This document shows, in pieces, positions 1 through 7,908 of a DNA stretch of 46,150 nt. A model generated the notes under the pieces. It was not told the DNA's origin, made no database searches, and was given only the letters and a program-made list of their open reading frames with translations. The first letter of the stretch is position 1. Every line of letters begins with the position of its first letter. The DNA comes from Microcaldota archaeon (GTDB lineage: Archaea; Micrarchaeota; Micrarchaeia; Micrarchaeales; CABMGC01). A program made the translations under genes and the position numbers. The DNA lies in the NCBI GenBank assembly GCA_021848065.1, contig JAJZNA010000015.1:1-46150 (forward strand), given 5' to 3'.

Positions 1-100
1 GCAATGATGCCTTGTGCAACTACTGCGGTGATCTCATGAAGGAAACGAACCTCAGAAATCCAAGAGGAATCTCCTATCCTTTAGATAGGAGAGGATGTCA
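1..100 (+). mobile_element. Right-end remnant of an IS200/IS605-type element
   Basis: Positions 71-91 form a perfect 8-bp hairpin (CTCCTATC, loop CTTTA, GATAGGAG), followed by GAGGATGTCA up to 100. The intact TnpB element at 11484-12787 ends with the same arrangement (hairpin 12758-12778, then the same bases to 12787), and the two sequences diverge immediately afterwards, so the element boundary is at 100. In frame 1, codons 40-84 read a TnpB-like tail ending E-E-S-P-I-L-stop, comparable to G-E-A-P-N-L-stop of the intact copy, but a stop at 37-39 interrupts that frame. The rest of the element lies outside the window, so it cannot be told whether this copy is intact or decayed. Confidence 0.75.
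71..91 (+). repeat. IS605-type right-end hairpin, copy 1
   Basis: Stem CTCCTATC/GATAGGAG with loop CTTTA. The equivalent hairpin of the second copy is CTCCTAAC/GTTAGGAG with the same loop. The stem difference is a compensated A-T to T-A change, which argues that pairing is maintained. In this transposon family such hairpins are recognised at the element end and also form part of the TnpB guide RNA. Confidence 0.8.
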
Positions 101-254
101 ACCTGTTTATCATCTCTTCGGTATTTCCGATGCGTCTGCATTCAAGGACTACTTGACCTATATTCTCATGCACTTCCGGGTTGCCTCTGAGCAGAGCCTC
201 AAATGACTGTTCCACGCCTACAATCCTATTGCCATTGCGTAGTCTCAGGGCCAT
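81..254 (-). pseudogene. Unknown gene truncated by the IS right end
   Basis: The minus-strand ATG at 254 opens a frame reading MALRLRNGNRIVGVEQSFEA and continuing through RGNPEVHENIGQ to about residue 51, after which it enters the IS right end and stops in the hairpin (TAA at 83-81). An A+T-rich ATATATTT box lies about 20 nt upstream on the same strand (around 265-275), which fits a leaderless archaeal promoter. The coding sequence therefore seems to be the 5' portion of a real gene whose 3' portion was separated by insertion. I do not recognise the family. The missing half would be on the far side of the element, outside this window. It could instead be a chance frame of 57 codons. Confidence 0.45.
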
Positions 255-521
255 AAAATCAACAAATATATGGTGTCATTTATGATATTTATTCTTAACG
301 ATGCGGTCCGGTAAGCGTCTAGGCGACTTTAAAACCTTTGGCTCTTGCCAGGGCCTACTGTATATGTTGGTATTCAACTTCGCCTAAATTCAGGTATCTC
401 AATATGGCCTTACAAATATCCTAGTCTTACACAATAGGCATGTAATTTCATGTAACCTGCACTTGGAAACTGCCGCAGCTGTCTAAGTGCTCTGCGCCTA
501 ATCCAAAACCCTGTTCCAGAC
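255..521. other. Intergenic stretch without a recognised gene
   Basis: No convincing coding frame or RNA gene was seen between the truncated minus-strand gene and the operator of the acetyltransferase gene. The left edge holds the likely promoter of the truncated gene. Confidence 0.4.
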
Positions 522-543
522 AATTGTATCATTTAATACATTT
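522..543. promoter_or_regulatory. Candidate operator, site 1 (acetyltransferase promoter)
   Basis: 22-bp near-palindrome with core GTATCAttTAATAC. It matches sites at 2391-2412 and 4935-4956 and ends 34 nt before the TATA box TTATATAT (578-585) of the gene starting at 615. Position upstream of the TATA box suggests an activator site (inference). Confidence 0.6.
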
Positions 544-614
544 GCTATCAAAAATATGAAAAAATGCGCCATAATTCTTATATATGCGATAAGCTTCAAT
601 GCCCTCAGATCACT

Positions 615-1220
615 ATGCCAATCTCATCAAGACAGCCTCTCACTTCGCACATCCAAGGGACGGCTGAAGAAGGCTTCAAGAAAATTGTCACGGGCAACGG
701 GGAGGCATTCCTTTTCGGGCCCACCCAAGCACGTCACGCCGATGCGGTGGTGGAACTTATACAATCCTCCCATGATAATGGCGGCGGCGCCCTGCCGTTG
801 ACGCGTGAGCAGGTCTTGGCAATGGCTAAGGGTGGCCATTCCTTTATCGCCATAGACCCCGCCACTAACTCTGTTGTAGGCCATCAGGCCATAGGTGTCT
901 GGCCTGGGTGCTACGAACTGCGTTCAGGGGTCACGCATCCAGGCTATAGGGGCAAGGGCATAAACACTGCGATGAAAAGCGCCTTCATCATCCATATCTT
1001 CGAAGAGTCTCCAGGAGCAGTGATAATCGCAATAAAGAGTGGGGAGATGGGCCTGGGCGCCCTCACCAACGGATTTGGGTTTAGGGAGGAACCTCTGGAA
1101 GAGGCCCAGTCAAAATACTTGTTCGGGATACTGAAGCCAGAAGAAGGGCCTTGGCACGTCTACTCCCTCACACAGCAAAGCCTAATTCGCGCTCCCATCC
1201 AGTCAGCGTTGAGAGACTGA
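615..1220 (+). CDS. GNAT-family N-acetyltransferase
   Basis: A 201-residue protein with the GNAT core: a beta strand reading SFIAIDPATNSVVGHQAIG, then the acetyl-CoA motif SGVTHPGYRGKGINTAMK, which fits the family's R/Q-x-x-G-x-G/A loop binding the CoA pyrophosphate. The family transfers an acetyl group from acetyl-CoA to an amine; the substrate cannot be read from the sequence. The frame is open from 564, but a TATA box at 578-585 places transcription start near 610, so the ATG at 615 gives a nearly leaderless mRNA. The palindrome at 522-543, shared with argG and the deiminase gene, links it to arginine metabolism. A role such as acetylation of glutamate or another amino acid is speculation. 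A PepT-like peptidase follows in the same direction. Confidence 0.8.
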   Translation: MPISSRQPLTSHIQGTAEEGFKKIVTGNGEAFLFGPTQARHADAVVELIQSSHDNGGGALPLTREQVLAMAKGGHSFIAIDPATNSVVGHQAIGVWPGCYELRSGVTHPGYRGKGINTAMKSAFIIHIFEESPGAVIIAIKSGEMGLGALTNGFGFREEPLEEAQSKYLFGILKPEEGPWHVYSLTQQSLIRAPIQSALRD

Positions 1221-1269
1221 GATATTTTAATTGCGAGTGCGGATATTTTACCAGGTGGATTTTGTGAAA

Positions 1270-2376
1270 ATGCAGTACAATCCCATTGTAAAGCTCTTCT
1301 GCGAACTGGTTTCGATACCTTCCCCAAGCGGGCATGAGCGTAACGTAGGCATTGCAATACAAAAACGCCTAAAAGCGATGGGAATAGCTTCTCATTTCGA
1401 TGATTCAGGAAAGAAAAACGGCAGCAACTCCGGCAATCTGATCGCCAAGGTGAAAGGCACAAAAGACACTACCGTGATGCTGGTGTGCCACATGGACACT
1501 GTGGAGGATGGCTCCAGGCGAATAATCACGCGCGTGAAGAAAGGGGTCATAAGTAGTGATGGCGATACAATACTGGGCGCAGACAACAAGGCGTCTGTGG
1601 CATGTGCAATCATTGCGCTAGGCGAGGCCATGTCCTTACCCGTGAGACCTAATGTCACATGCGTTTTTTCAACCAGGGAGGAAAGCGGCATAATGGGGGC
1701 CAGATGCATAGATTCTCGGGACAAGGTAGACTACGCGTTCATTTTCGATGGCGAAGGGCCGCTAGGGGCCTTCATGGAGAGCGCCCTCGGCTACTTGCCC
1801 TTCGAGATACATCTCAAGGGTAAGGCAGTCCATGCCGCTTACAATCCCGGGCAGGGTGCAAATGCTGTCAAGGCAGCTGGCATAATGATCTCCCGCCTCA
1901 AGTTAGGGAAGGATGCTAATGGCGGCACGCTAAACGTAGGGCTGATAAGCGGGGGCACGAAAGTGAACGTGGTTCCAGAAGATGTTTCGATGTCCGGCGA
2001 AATAAGGGCCTTCACCAACTCCGAGATCGAGCGCAAGGTCCGGGAGGTTAAGCGCCTCGCCAAAGAGTCGTGCAAGCTTACTGGGTGTAAATATGAGCTT
2101 GTGTTGAAGAGGGACAATTTTTCACCGCCATTTTCTGCAAAGAAAGGCGCCCCAATAATTTCAGTGGCAAGGAAGGCAGCTATGGCCGCAAAGTTACCGT
2201 TTGAATTGCGAAGCCTACGTGCAACTTCCGAAGTAAATTCACTATCCCTGAAATATGGCTCCGTACTGGGCGTCTATCGTGGCGGCAGTGCACCGCACTC
2301 AAAATCTGAGCGAATAGGCATAAAGGAACTCTCGGATTTGAAATCCCTCATGCTTGAACTCATAAAAAATTGCTGA
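1270..2376 (+). CDS. M20-family metallopeptidase, PepT-like
   Basis: A 368-residue zinc-dependent exopeptidase of the M20 family. Visible motifs: first metal-binding His in VCHMDTVEDG, bridging Asp in ILGADNKASVACAI, catalytic Glu pair in STREESGIMGA, the dimerisation (lid) domain around YLPFEIHLKGKAVHA, and the last metal-binding His near the C-terminus in GGSAPHSKSE. The text YAFIFDGEGPLGAFMESALG resembles PepT-like tripeptidases more than DapE or ArgE. Such enzymes release residues from small peptides in the cytoplasm; an acylamino-acid deacylase role cannot be excluded. The frame is open from a TTG at 1231, but the ATG at 1270 starts at the usual family N-terminus (MQYNPIVKLF). It follows the acetyltransferase by 49 nt and may be co-transcribed, or use the weak TATA-like GATATTTTAA around 1221-1230. 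Confidence 0.85.
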   Translation: MQYNPIVKLFCELVSIPSPSGHERNVGIAIQKRLKAMGIASHFDDSGKKNGSNSGNLIAKVKGTKDTTVMLVCHMDTVEDGSRRIITRVKKGVISSDGDTILGADNKASVACAIIALGEAMSLPVRPNVTCVFSTREESGIMGARCIDSRDKVDYAFIFDGEGPLGAFMESALGYLPFEIHLKGKAVHAAYNPGQGANAVKAAGIMISRLKLGKDANGGTLNVGLISGGTKVNVVPEDVSMSGEIRAFTNSEIERKVREVKRLAKESCKLTGCKYELVLKRDNFSPPFSAKKGAPIISVARKAAMAAKLPFELRSLRATSEVNSLSLKYGSVLGVYRGGSAPHSKSERIGIKELSDLKSLMLELIKNC

Positions 2377-2390
2377 CGCCAGACCTGTGC

Positions 2391-2412
2391 ATTTGTGCCA
2401 TCTGATACATAC
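2391..2412. promoter_or_regulatory. Candidate operator, site 3 (argG promoter)
   Basis: Degenerate copy of the 22-bp palindrome: core GTGCCAtcTGATAC, with a perfect right half-site. It ends 32 nt before the argG TATA box TTTATATA (2445-2452), the same spacing as in the deiminase promoter. Confidence 0.5.
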
Positions 2413-2481
2413 TTGCCTTAAATTGCATCATACGCGTCGCAGATTTTATATAGTCATTCAGCGCACAGTCTATCGATAAAT

Positions 2482-3765
2482 ATGGTCAAGGAAAAGGTTG
2501 TGCTTGCATACAGCGGAGGCTTGGACACCTCCGTGATCTTGAAATGGCTGGTGAACAAGGGCTATGATGTGGTCTGCTTCGTAGGCGATGTGGGCCAGGA
2601 GGAGGACTTTGACGCAGTGCGCAAAAAGGCCATCTCTGCAGGCGCCTCAAAGGTGTACATTGAGGATCTGAAGTCCGAGTTCGTCACAGATTTCATCTTC
2701 CCTGCAATGAAGGGCAATGCGATATACGAAGGCAGATACCTATTAGGCACCTCTCTTGCCCGACCTCTTCTAGCAAAGGCACAGATAGCCATCGCCAAGA
2801 AAGAAGGCGCCAAGTACGTGGCACACGGTGCAACTGGAAAAGGCAACGACCAGGTCCGTTTCGAGCTTGCCTATTACGCGTTGAATCCCGCGATAACTGT
2901 GATATCCCCTTGGAAGGATCCTGAATTCCTGTCCCAATTCAAGGGAAGGAGCGACATGATTGTCTATGCACAGAAATGGGGCATACCCATAAAGGCTACA
3001 AAGGGGAAGCCCTATAGCGAAGACGAGAACCTGATGCACATCAGCCACGAGGCCGGGATACTGGAAGACCCGTCATTTCGCCCTCCGGAGCACGTATTCA
3101 GCAGGACATCCTCAATAAGCAAGGCCCCGTCAAAGGAGACCGTGATAGAGCTGCACTTCAAGGATGGAATACCTGTGAAGCTTGTCAACAAGTCGTCCGG
3201 CTCCGCAAAGACAAAGCCCCTTGACATATTCGTTGAGCTCAATAAACTTGGAAGCATAAACGGCATAGGCCGCGTGGACATGGTCGAAAACAGATACATA
3301 GGCATAAAGTCCCGAGGCGTTTACGAGACTCCCGGCGCAACAATACTGTGGTCTGCACACCGCGACCTGGAAGGCATAGCTATGGACAAGGAGGTCATGC
3401 ACATACGCGACATGCTAATTCCTAAGTTCTCGGAGTTGATATACAACGGCTTCTGGTTCTCCCCTGAGATGGATTTCCTGGTTAACGCATTCAATAAGAG
3501 CCAGGAGGCCATAGACGGGAAGGTCACCATCTCTCTCCTAAAGGGAAACATAATGACCATAGGGCGTGAGTCATTCACTCCGCTATACAACCAGAAGATG
3601 TCGAGCATGGATGTTGAAGGAGGCTTCAACGCGGTAGATTCAAAAGGCTTCATAAACATAAATGCAGTAAGGCTCAAGGCGCACTTCGTCGCTATGAAAG
3701 GGCGGGTGCCGTACGACAGCCTTAAGAAAAAGGGAAACGATGCCGGCAAAAAAACTGTGGGATAA
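2482..3765 (+). CDS. argG: Argininosuccinate synthase
   Basis: 427 residues. Catalyses citrulline + aspartate + ATP to argininosuccinate + AMP + PPi, the penultimate step of arginine synthesis, in the cytoplasm. The N-terminal ATP pyrophosphatase P-loop reads [10 protein letters not shown] (residues 9-18), followed by the family features [18 protein letters not shown] and MSREN-like [11 protein letters not shown]. Length is slightly above the usual 400. The start has a TATA box at 2445-2452, 30 nt upstream, consistent with a near-leaderless message. The last 26 nt overlap argH in another frame, so translation of the two enzymes is probably coupled. A palindrome shared with the neighbouring acetyltransferase and deiminase promoters lies upstream. 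Confidence 0.97.
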   Translation: MVKEKVVLAYSGGLDTSVILKWLVNKGYDVVCFVGDVGQEEDFDAVRKKAISAGASKVYIEDLKSEFVTDFIFPAMKGNAIYEGRYLLGTSLARPLLAKAQIAIAKKEGAKYVAHGATGKGNDQVRFELAYYALNPAITVISPWKDPEFLSQFKGRSDMIVYAQKWGIPIKATKGKPYSEDENLMHISHEAGILEDPSFRPPEHVFSRTSSISKAPSKETVIELHFKDGIPVKLVNKSSGSAKTKPLDIFVELNKLGSINGIGRVDMVENRYIGIKSRGVYETPGATILWSAHRDLEGIAMDKEVMHIRDMLIPKFSELIYNGFWFSPEMDFLVNAFNKSQEAIDGKVTISLLKGNIMTIGRESFTPLYNQKMSSMDVEGGFNAVDSKGFININAVRLKAHFVAMKGRVPYDSLKKKGNDAGKKTVG

Positions 3766-4936
3766 GGGCTATTCCGCAGATAAGGATGTCGAAGAGTTCA
3801 CTGTAGGCGACGACTACATCCTGGATCTAAAGCTTGCAAAGTACGACTGCATGGCCTCTATAGCCCATGCGAGGATGCTAGGAAAGATGGGCATACTAAA
3901 GCAGGCCGAAGTTGAAAGCCTGGTAGCAGAGCTCAAGCGCATAATGTCGCTTGCAGAGAAGGGCAAGTTCAGTATCTCCGTGGAAGAGGAGGATGTCCAC
4001 ACCGCCATAGAGAATACCCTCACAAGCCGTCTGGGCGACCTGGGAAAGAAGATCCACACCGGACGCTCGAGGAATGACCAGGTTCTCACCGCACTGCGCT
4101 TGTATTACAAAGACCACCTGGAATTGTGCATCGCACTTGCAGAGCGTTTCACCGATAGCGCAGGCAAGTTCTCTTCACAGTATGGCAGAATAGAGCTGCC
4201 TGGATACACCCACATGCGTAAGGCAATGCCATCTTCAATTGGCATGTGGGCCGGAGCATTCACCGATGCGATGCAGGACAACATATCCTTACTGGAGTCT
4301 GCCCTTCTGCTCGTGGATCAGTCTCCTCTTGGCACAGCTGCTGGCTACGGTGCGCCTTTGGATGTGGACCGCGAATTCACCGCTTCAGAGCTGGGGTTCG
4401 CTAAAGTGCAGGACAATCCCATATATGTTCAGATGAGCCGCGGCAAGTTCGAGTCAACCATACTCCACTCCCTGACGCAGATAATGTTCGACCTGAACCG
4501 CATGGCCTGCGACCTCATACTTTTCAGCATGCCTGAATTCGGCTACTTTGAGCTGCCGGACAGCTTCACTACCGGGAGCTCCATAATGCCGCAGAAGAAG
4601 AATCCTGATGTACTAGAACTGCTGCGTGCAAAATACCATCTTGTCGTATCGTACGAAATGGCCCTCAAGGGCATATCCTCAAATCTCCCAACGGGCTTCA
4701 ACCGCGACATGCAGCTCACTAAAGGGCCAGTGATGTCTGGGTTCGAGGTCACCGAGGCTAGCCTCAGGATAGCTTCACGCCTGATGCAGGAGCTTGGCGT
4801 AAACAAGGCCAATTGCAAAAAGGGACTCACCGAGGACGTATATGCCACAAAGCGGGCATACGATCTTGTCAAGAAGGGCATGCCTTTCCGCGATGCCTAC
4901 AAGGCCGTCGGCAAGAAATATGCAGGTAAGAAGTAA
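3740..4936 (+). CDS. argH: Argininosuccinate lyase
   Basis: 398 residues of the fumarase/aspartase superfamily. Cleaves argininosuccinate to arginine and fumarate. The superfamily signature [12 protein letters not shown] is at residues 279-290 and contains the mobile catalytic Ser. Other conserved stretches are [23 protein letters not shown] and the [10 protein letters not shown] substrate loop. The sequence is shorter than the usual 450-460 residues, mainly at the C-terminus. The ATG at 3740 lies inside argG; it is supported because the family's N-terminal KLW motif (KKLWDKGYS) begins there. The stop codon overlaps the palindromic operator of the next gene. Confidence 0.96.
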   Translation: MPAKKLWDKGYSADKDVEEFTVGDDYILDLKLAKYDCMASIAHARMLGKMGILKQAEVESLVAELKRIMSLAEKGKFSISVEEEDVHTAIENTLTSRLGDLGKKIHTGRSRNDQVLTALRLYYKDHLELCIALAERFTDSAGKFSSQYGRIELPGYTHMRKAMPSSIGMWAGAFTDAMQDNISLLESALLLVDQSPLGTAAGYGAPLDVDREFTASELGFAKVQDNPIYVQMSRGKFESTILHSLTQIMFDLNRMACDLILFSMPEFGYFELPDSFTTGSSIMPQKKNPDVLELLRAKYHLVVSYEMALKGISSNLPTGFNRDMQLTKGPVMSGFEVTEASLRIASRLMQELGVNKANCKKGLTEDVYATKRAYDLVKKGMPFRDAYKAVGKKYAGKK

Positions 4937-4956
4937 TTGTATCAAATGATACAATT
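4935..4956. promoter_or_regulatory. Candidate operator, site 2 (arginine deiminase promoter)
   Basis: Perfect 9-bp inverted repeat (AATTGTATC, AAAT, GATACAATT). Read on the opposite strand it is almost the same sequence as site 1 at 522-543. It ends 32 nt before TATA box TTAATATA (4989-4996). It could also act as a weak hairpin behind argH, but the lack of a T-tract and the sequence match to the other two sites favour a protein-binding site. Confidence 0.65.
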
Positions 4957-5040
4957 TATTCTAATTTTATAGCAAATGTGCCTCAAAGTTAATATAGCGA
5001 AAAACCACAGATTCCCCCAGTAAATACCTTGCTGATCTGT

Positions 5041-6273
5041 ATGGCTGCAAAAATCTTGCGCGTTGGCGAAATTGGGGTGCATGATGAGGCATCAAAGCTT
5101 GTGAGCGCCGCACTGACCGGCCTGCCCTCAGTGGAGCAGGAGCTCCTACAGCTGCTGCGCACCGAAGACTCCCTGTTCTTGGGGCACATGGACGTGATGG
5201 CCGCGCGGCATGAGATATCCGCATTTTACAAGACTCTGGAAAGCCATGGCGTCTCGGTCATTATGATGAAGGAGGCCCTTGCAAACATCCTGATGAATTC
5301 TGGTCAAGGTGCCCTTTCCATGTCTGATACCATGTCGGCACTATCACAGAAGGCGAAGACCCTCACATCCCTGAATCTGGAAGTCCCGTCGCCCGACTTG
5401 GGCCTGGTCCTCGGCAAAGCTGAGACCCTCATCCAGATGGACGCCGAGCTATATGGGGGCGGGAAGAAAGGCATGCAGAAGGCGCTCCTTCTTGTAAAGG
5501 CGCTATGCATAGACCCCAAACTGCCCCACGGAAACCTCCTCTACGCACGCGATCAATCCAGTGTCGTTTTGGGACATCGAGTTGTATCGGCAATGATGTA
5601 TCCTGCCCGCCAAAGCGAGGTGCCTATTTTCGAGAGCATATATCACAATATCCTGCCCATGCATCCTGTCATTAGCATCCCGGAGGGCGAGACATTTGAG
5701 GGCGGAAGTCTTTATGTAAATGGAAATAAAATGTTCATAGACGTGGGTCCAAGGACCAGCATGGGCGCCGCCAAGTGGATAATTTCGACACTGGCATCGA
5801 GCGGAAAGTATCCCGGAATGGAGTATGTCATAGTGAAGGAGGAAGGCAAGCCGCCAACATTCGAGCAGGAACAGGAGTCAATGCACCTTGACATGTTCTC
5901 AATGCCCATCGGCCTTGGCGACAAAAAGCAGATGGTCCTGTGCCCTTCCGAATCAGATAGGAGGCATGTTTATCTGGCCAGCGCCGATGAAAGTGGCATA
6001 ATGCGCATACACCGAACTGGAAAAACATTCACAGAATATCTTTCCGGAGAAGGATACGACCTCATACGCGTTACAAAGGAAGAGCAGAGGGCATTTGCAT
6101 GCAATATCCTTGCCTTGGACGGCACGACTGTCGTATCCGCACTGCCTTTCGAAGCGCCAATATCAGAGGCCCTGCGGGACCGAGGAAAGAACGTAATAAA
6201 CCTCGACTTCTCAGCCACAACCGAAGGTACGGGCGGCCCCCACTGCCTTACCATGCAGCTACTGCGAAAGTAG
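5041..6273 (+). CDS. Arginine deiminase homologue (guanidino-modifying superfamily)
   Basis: 410 residues, the usual length for arginine deiminase, which hydrolyses arginine to citrulline and ammonia. The catalytic set of the family is present in order: Asp171 in LLYARDQSS, Glu220 in TFEGGS, His282 and Asp284 in MHLDMFS, and nucleophile Cys402 in GGPHCLTMQL near the C-terminus. The carboxylate-binding Arg region reads VGPRTSMGAA. Odd: the usual E-G-G-D is E-G-G-S (Ser223), so the second acidic contact to the guanidinium is missing, and the text before the Cys (GTGGPHC) is not the common form; substrate or rate may differ. Start: ATG at 5041 gives a normal N-terminus; a TTG at 5029 would give a shorter leader from the TATA box at 4989-4996. 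It follows argH in the same direction and shares an operator-like palindrome with argG. Confidence 0.82.
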   Translation: MAAKILRVGEIGVHDEASKLVSAALTGLPSVEQELLQLLRTEDSLFLGHMDVMAARHEISAFYKTLESHGVSVIMMKEALANILMNSGQGALSMSDTMSALSQKAKTLTSLNLEVPSPDLGLVLGKAETLIQMDAELYGGGKKGMQKALLLVKALCIDPKLPHGNLLYARDQSSVVLGHRVVSAMMYPARQSEVPIFESIYHNILPMHPVISIPEGETFEGGSLYVNGNKMFIDVGPRTSMGAAKWIISTLASSGKYPGMEYVIVKEEGKPPTFEQEQESMHLDMFSMPIGLGDKKQMVLCPSESDRRHVYLASADESGIMRIHRTGKTFTEYLSGEGYDLIRVTKEEQRAFACNILALDGTTVVSALPFEAPISEALRDRGKNVINLDFSATTEGTGGPHCLTMQLLRK

Positions 6274-6345
6274 CCGTATTGGCGCGCACATGAATGGCAT
6301 ATTTTTATACTTTTCAATAGATATTCCATCGCTATAACTGCATGC

Positions 6346-7410
6346 ATGATGTACATGGCCAGATTAAACAAAAAGGTAAGCGAACCAAGCATACTTGTCA
6401 AGCCTGTCTCACGATTCGGAGGCCTAGACAACATACACGTTGCCCTAATAGTACTTGTGGCGATACTCGTGCTGTTGGTGGTTGCAATCTCATTCACAAC
6501 AAGCATATCCATAGTGAATGTCACGAATGCCACGGCACAGAATTGCACATACGCCATGGTGAATGGCACATGCGTGCATCCAATTCACACCATTTCCGAA
6601 GCCAAGCTGGCCGCGGAGCGCATACTTGCAGGGTACTCTACGTCAAGCAGCTCGGCGTCCCTGCTGCCTTACCTATCGGATGTGGCTGCTGCCAATGTAT
6701 CCTACATTGCGCAAACCGGGCAATGGTATGCATCAATACCCTACACATCAACTTCTGGAAATGAAACCTACCTTCTTGGAATACTTATGCAGGATTCTAA
6801 TCTGTCAAAGTTCACCACATTTGTACAGATGGTCGGAATAAATTCCTCGCTTTCAGACAATTACGTTGCATCGAAGGGTACAATAAAGCTCTACGGGCAG
6901 CCAAGCTGCGGCATAGGCACGACGCAGGCATACTGGTTCATAGACCCTTACGCACCAGGATCCATACCTTCCCTGGTCAACGCCACTAACCTGCAGTCCA
7001 AGTTCTCAAGCAGGCTTAATGTGACTGTTAAGATACAGTACACCCAGTACTCACAGAAGATTGCAAATACCTATGGGCTAAACAACACGCTTTCGCTGGG
7101 AAGGTACATCCTATGTGGCTCTGTACAGGAAAATTTCACCGGATTCGTCAAGTCCCTGAATGCCTCGTACTATCAGGGCGAGTACATGTCCCCACAGGTC
7201 TTGTCAGGCATAGCATCACGCTCCGGCTTCAACATGACTGCATTGAATTCATGCATGGCATCATCCCAAAGCGTGATGAGGGTACAGGCAGAACAGGCAG
7301 CAAAATACAATGTCACCTCCCCATCCGCGGTGGTTGTAAACTGCCAGTATCTTGCAATACCGCAAAGCGCATCGCAGGCTGTGTGCTATGCTAACAGTTC
7401 TTTATGCTGA
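6346..7410 (+). CDS. Membrane-anchored extracytoplasmic protein, DsbA/thioredoxin-like
   Basis: 354 residues. A hydrophobic segment at about residues 30-52 (VALIVLVAILVLLVVAISF) anchors it with the large C-terminal part outside; that part is rich in N-x-S/T sequons, expected for a glycosylated exported archaeal protein. The stretch WFIDPYAPGS and, much later, KYNVTSPSAVVVNCQYLAIP resemble the active-site strand and cis-Pro loop of DsbA-like thioredoxin folds, but the C-x-x-C expected after DPY is absent. Several other Cys (in PSCGIG, ILCGSV, LNSCMA, VNCQY, AVCYA) could form structural disulfides. If the fold is right it is not a canonical oxidoreductase. TATA box TTTTTATAC at about 6302-6310. 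The next gene starts 4 nt after its stop. Confidence 0.6.
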   Translation: MMYMARLNKKVSEPSILVKPVSRFGGLDNIHVALIVLVAILVLLVVAISFTTSISIVNVTNATAQNCTYAMVNGTCVHPIHTISEAKLAAERILAGYSTSSSSASLLPYLSDVAAANVSYIAQTGQWYASIPYTSTSGNETYLLGILMQDSNLSKFTTFVQMVGINSSLSDNYVASKGTIKLYGQPSCGIGTTQAYWFIDPYAPGSIPSLVNATNLQSKFSSRLNVTVKIQYTQYSQKIANTYGLNNTLSLGRYILCGSVQENFTGFVKSLNASYYQGEYMSPQVLSGIASRSGFNMTALNSCMASSQSVMRVQAEQAAKYNVTSPSAVVVNCQYLAIPQSASQAVCYANSSLC

Positions 7411-7414
7411 CTAA

Positions 7415-7903
7415 ATGGTACACCTAATCGTCGGAGTGGATTCCGGGAAGAGGGCTGCAATAGCATGCCTTGATCTTAATGGCAATCCCGTGCTCATATC
7501 CAACGGCACGTTTGTGGGATTGGACTGGTTTGTGGGCAAGATCACTTCGGCGGGCACTCCAGTAATAATAGCTAGCGACAAGAAGAGGCCCAATAGGCTA
7601 CTCGCGAAGCTTTCAGCCGTCTTTGGTGCCATTCTCTTCTCTGCAGGATATGACATTGGGGTTAAGAGAAAGCAGGAGCTTGCAAAGAAGTATGGCATAT
7701 CAAACCTGCATGAGAGGGATGCACTCTCTGCTGCCATAGCTGCTTACAATGTGTATAAGAACAAACTAAAGCAGGCGGAGGCATATGCACAGGAACACGG
7801 CATGTCTGACATAGACCTGGTAAAAACCATGGTCATAAAGCGTTACTCTATGCATGAGGCAGGCTCCGAGAAGCCTACGCAAAAGAGGTTCAAAAGAACC
7901 TAG
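7415..7903 (+). CDS. DUF460-like RuvC/YqgF-fold protein
   Basis: 162 residues. Begins HLIVGVDSGKRAAIACLDL, an RNase H/RuvC-fold first strand with its Asp, continues with PVIIASDKKRPNRLLAKLSA and ends the core with NLHERDALSAAIAAYN, a combination typical of the archaeal DUF460 family of predicted RuvC-like nucleases. Archaeal DUF460 proteins are often much longer (with coiled coil), so this is a single-domain version. Function is not established; a nucleic-acid processing role is inferred from the fold. It is close behind the DsbA-like gene (4 nt) and probably co-transcribed. A small inverted repeat lies in its last codons. Confidence 0.7.
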   Translation: MVHLIVGVDSGKRAAIACLDLNGNPVLISNGTFVGLDWFVGKITSAGTPVIIASDKKRPNRLLAKLSAVFGAILFSAGYDIGVKRKQELAKKYGISNLHERDALSAAIAAYNVYKNKLKQAEAYAQEHGMSDIDLVKTMVIKRYSMHEAGSEKPTQKRFKRT

Positions 7904-7908
7904 CGCCT

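Noticed and set aside
12..206. A 64-codon frame with C-x-x-C near its start across the IS right end
   Set aside because: It runs through the hairpin and boundary into sequence that is coding on the other strand. At most its beginning is a shifted piece of the TnpB tail.
7888..7902. Inverted repeat AGGTTC-AAAA-GAACCT at the end of the DUF460-like gene
   Set aside because: Six-base stem in coding sequence without a T-tract; too weak to call a terminator.
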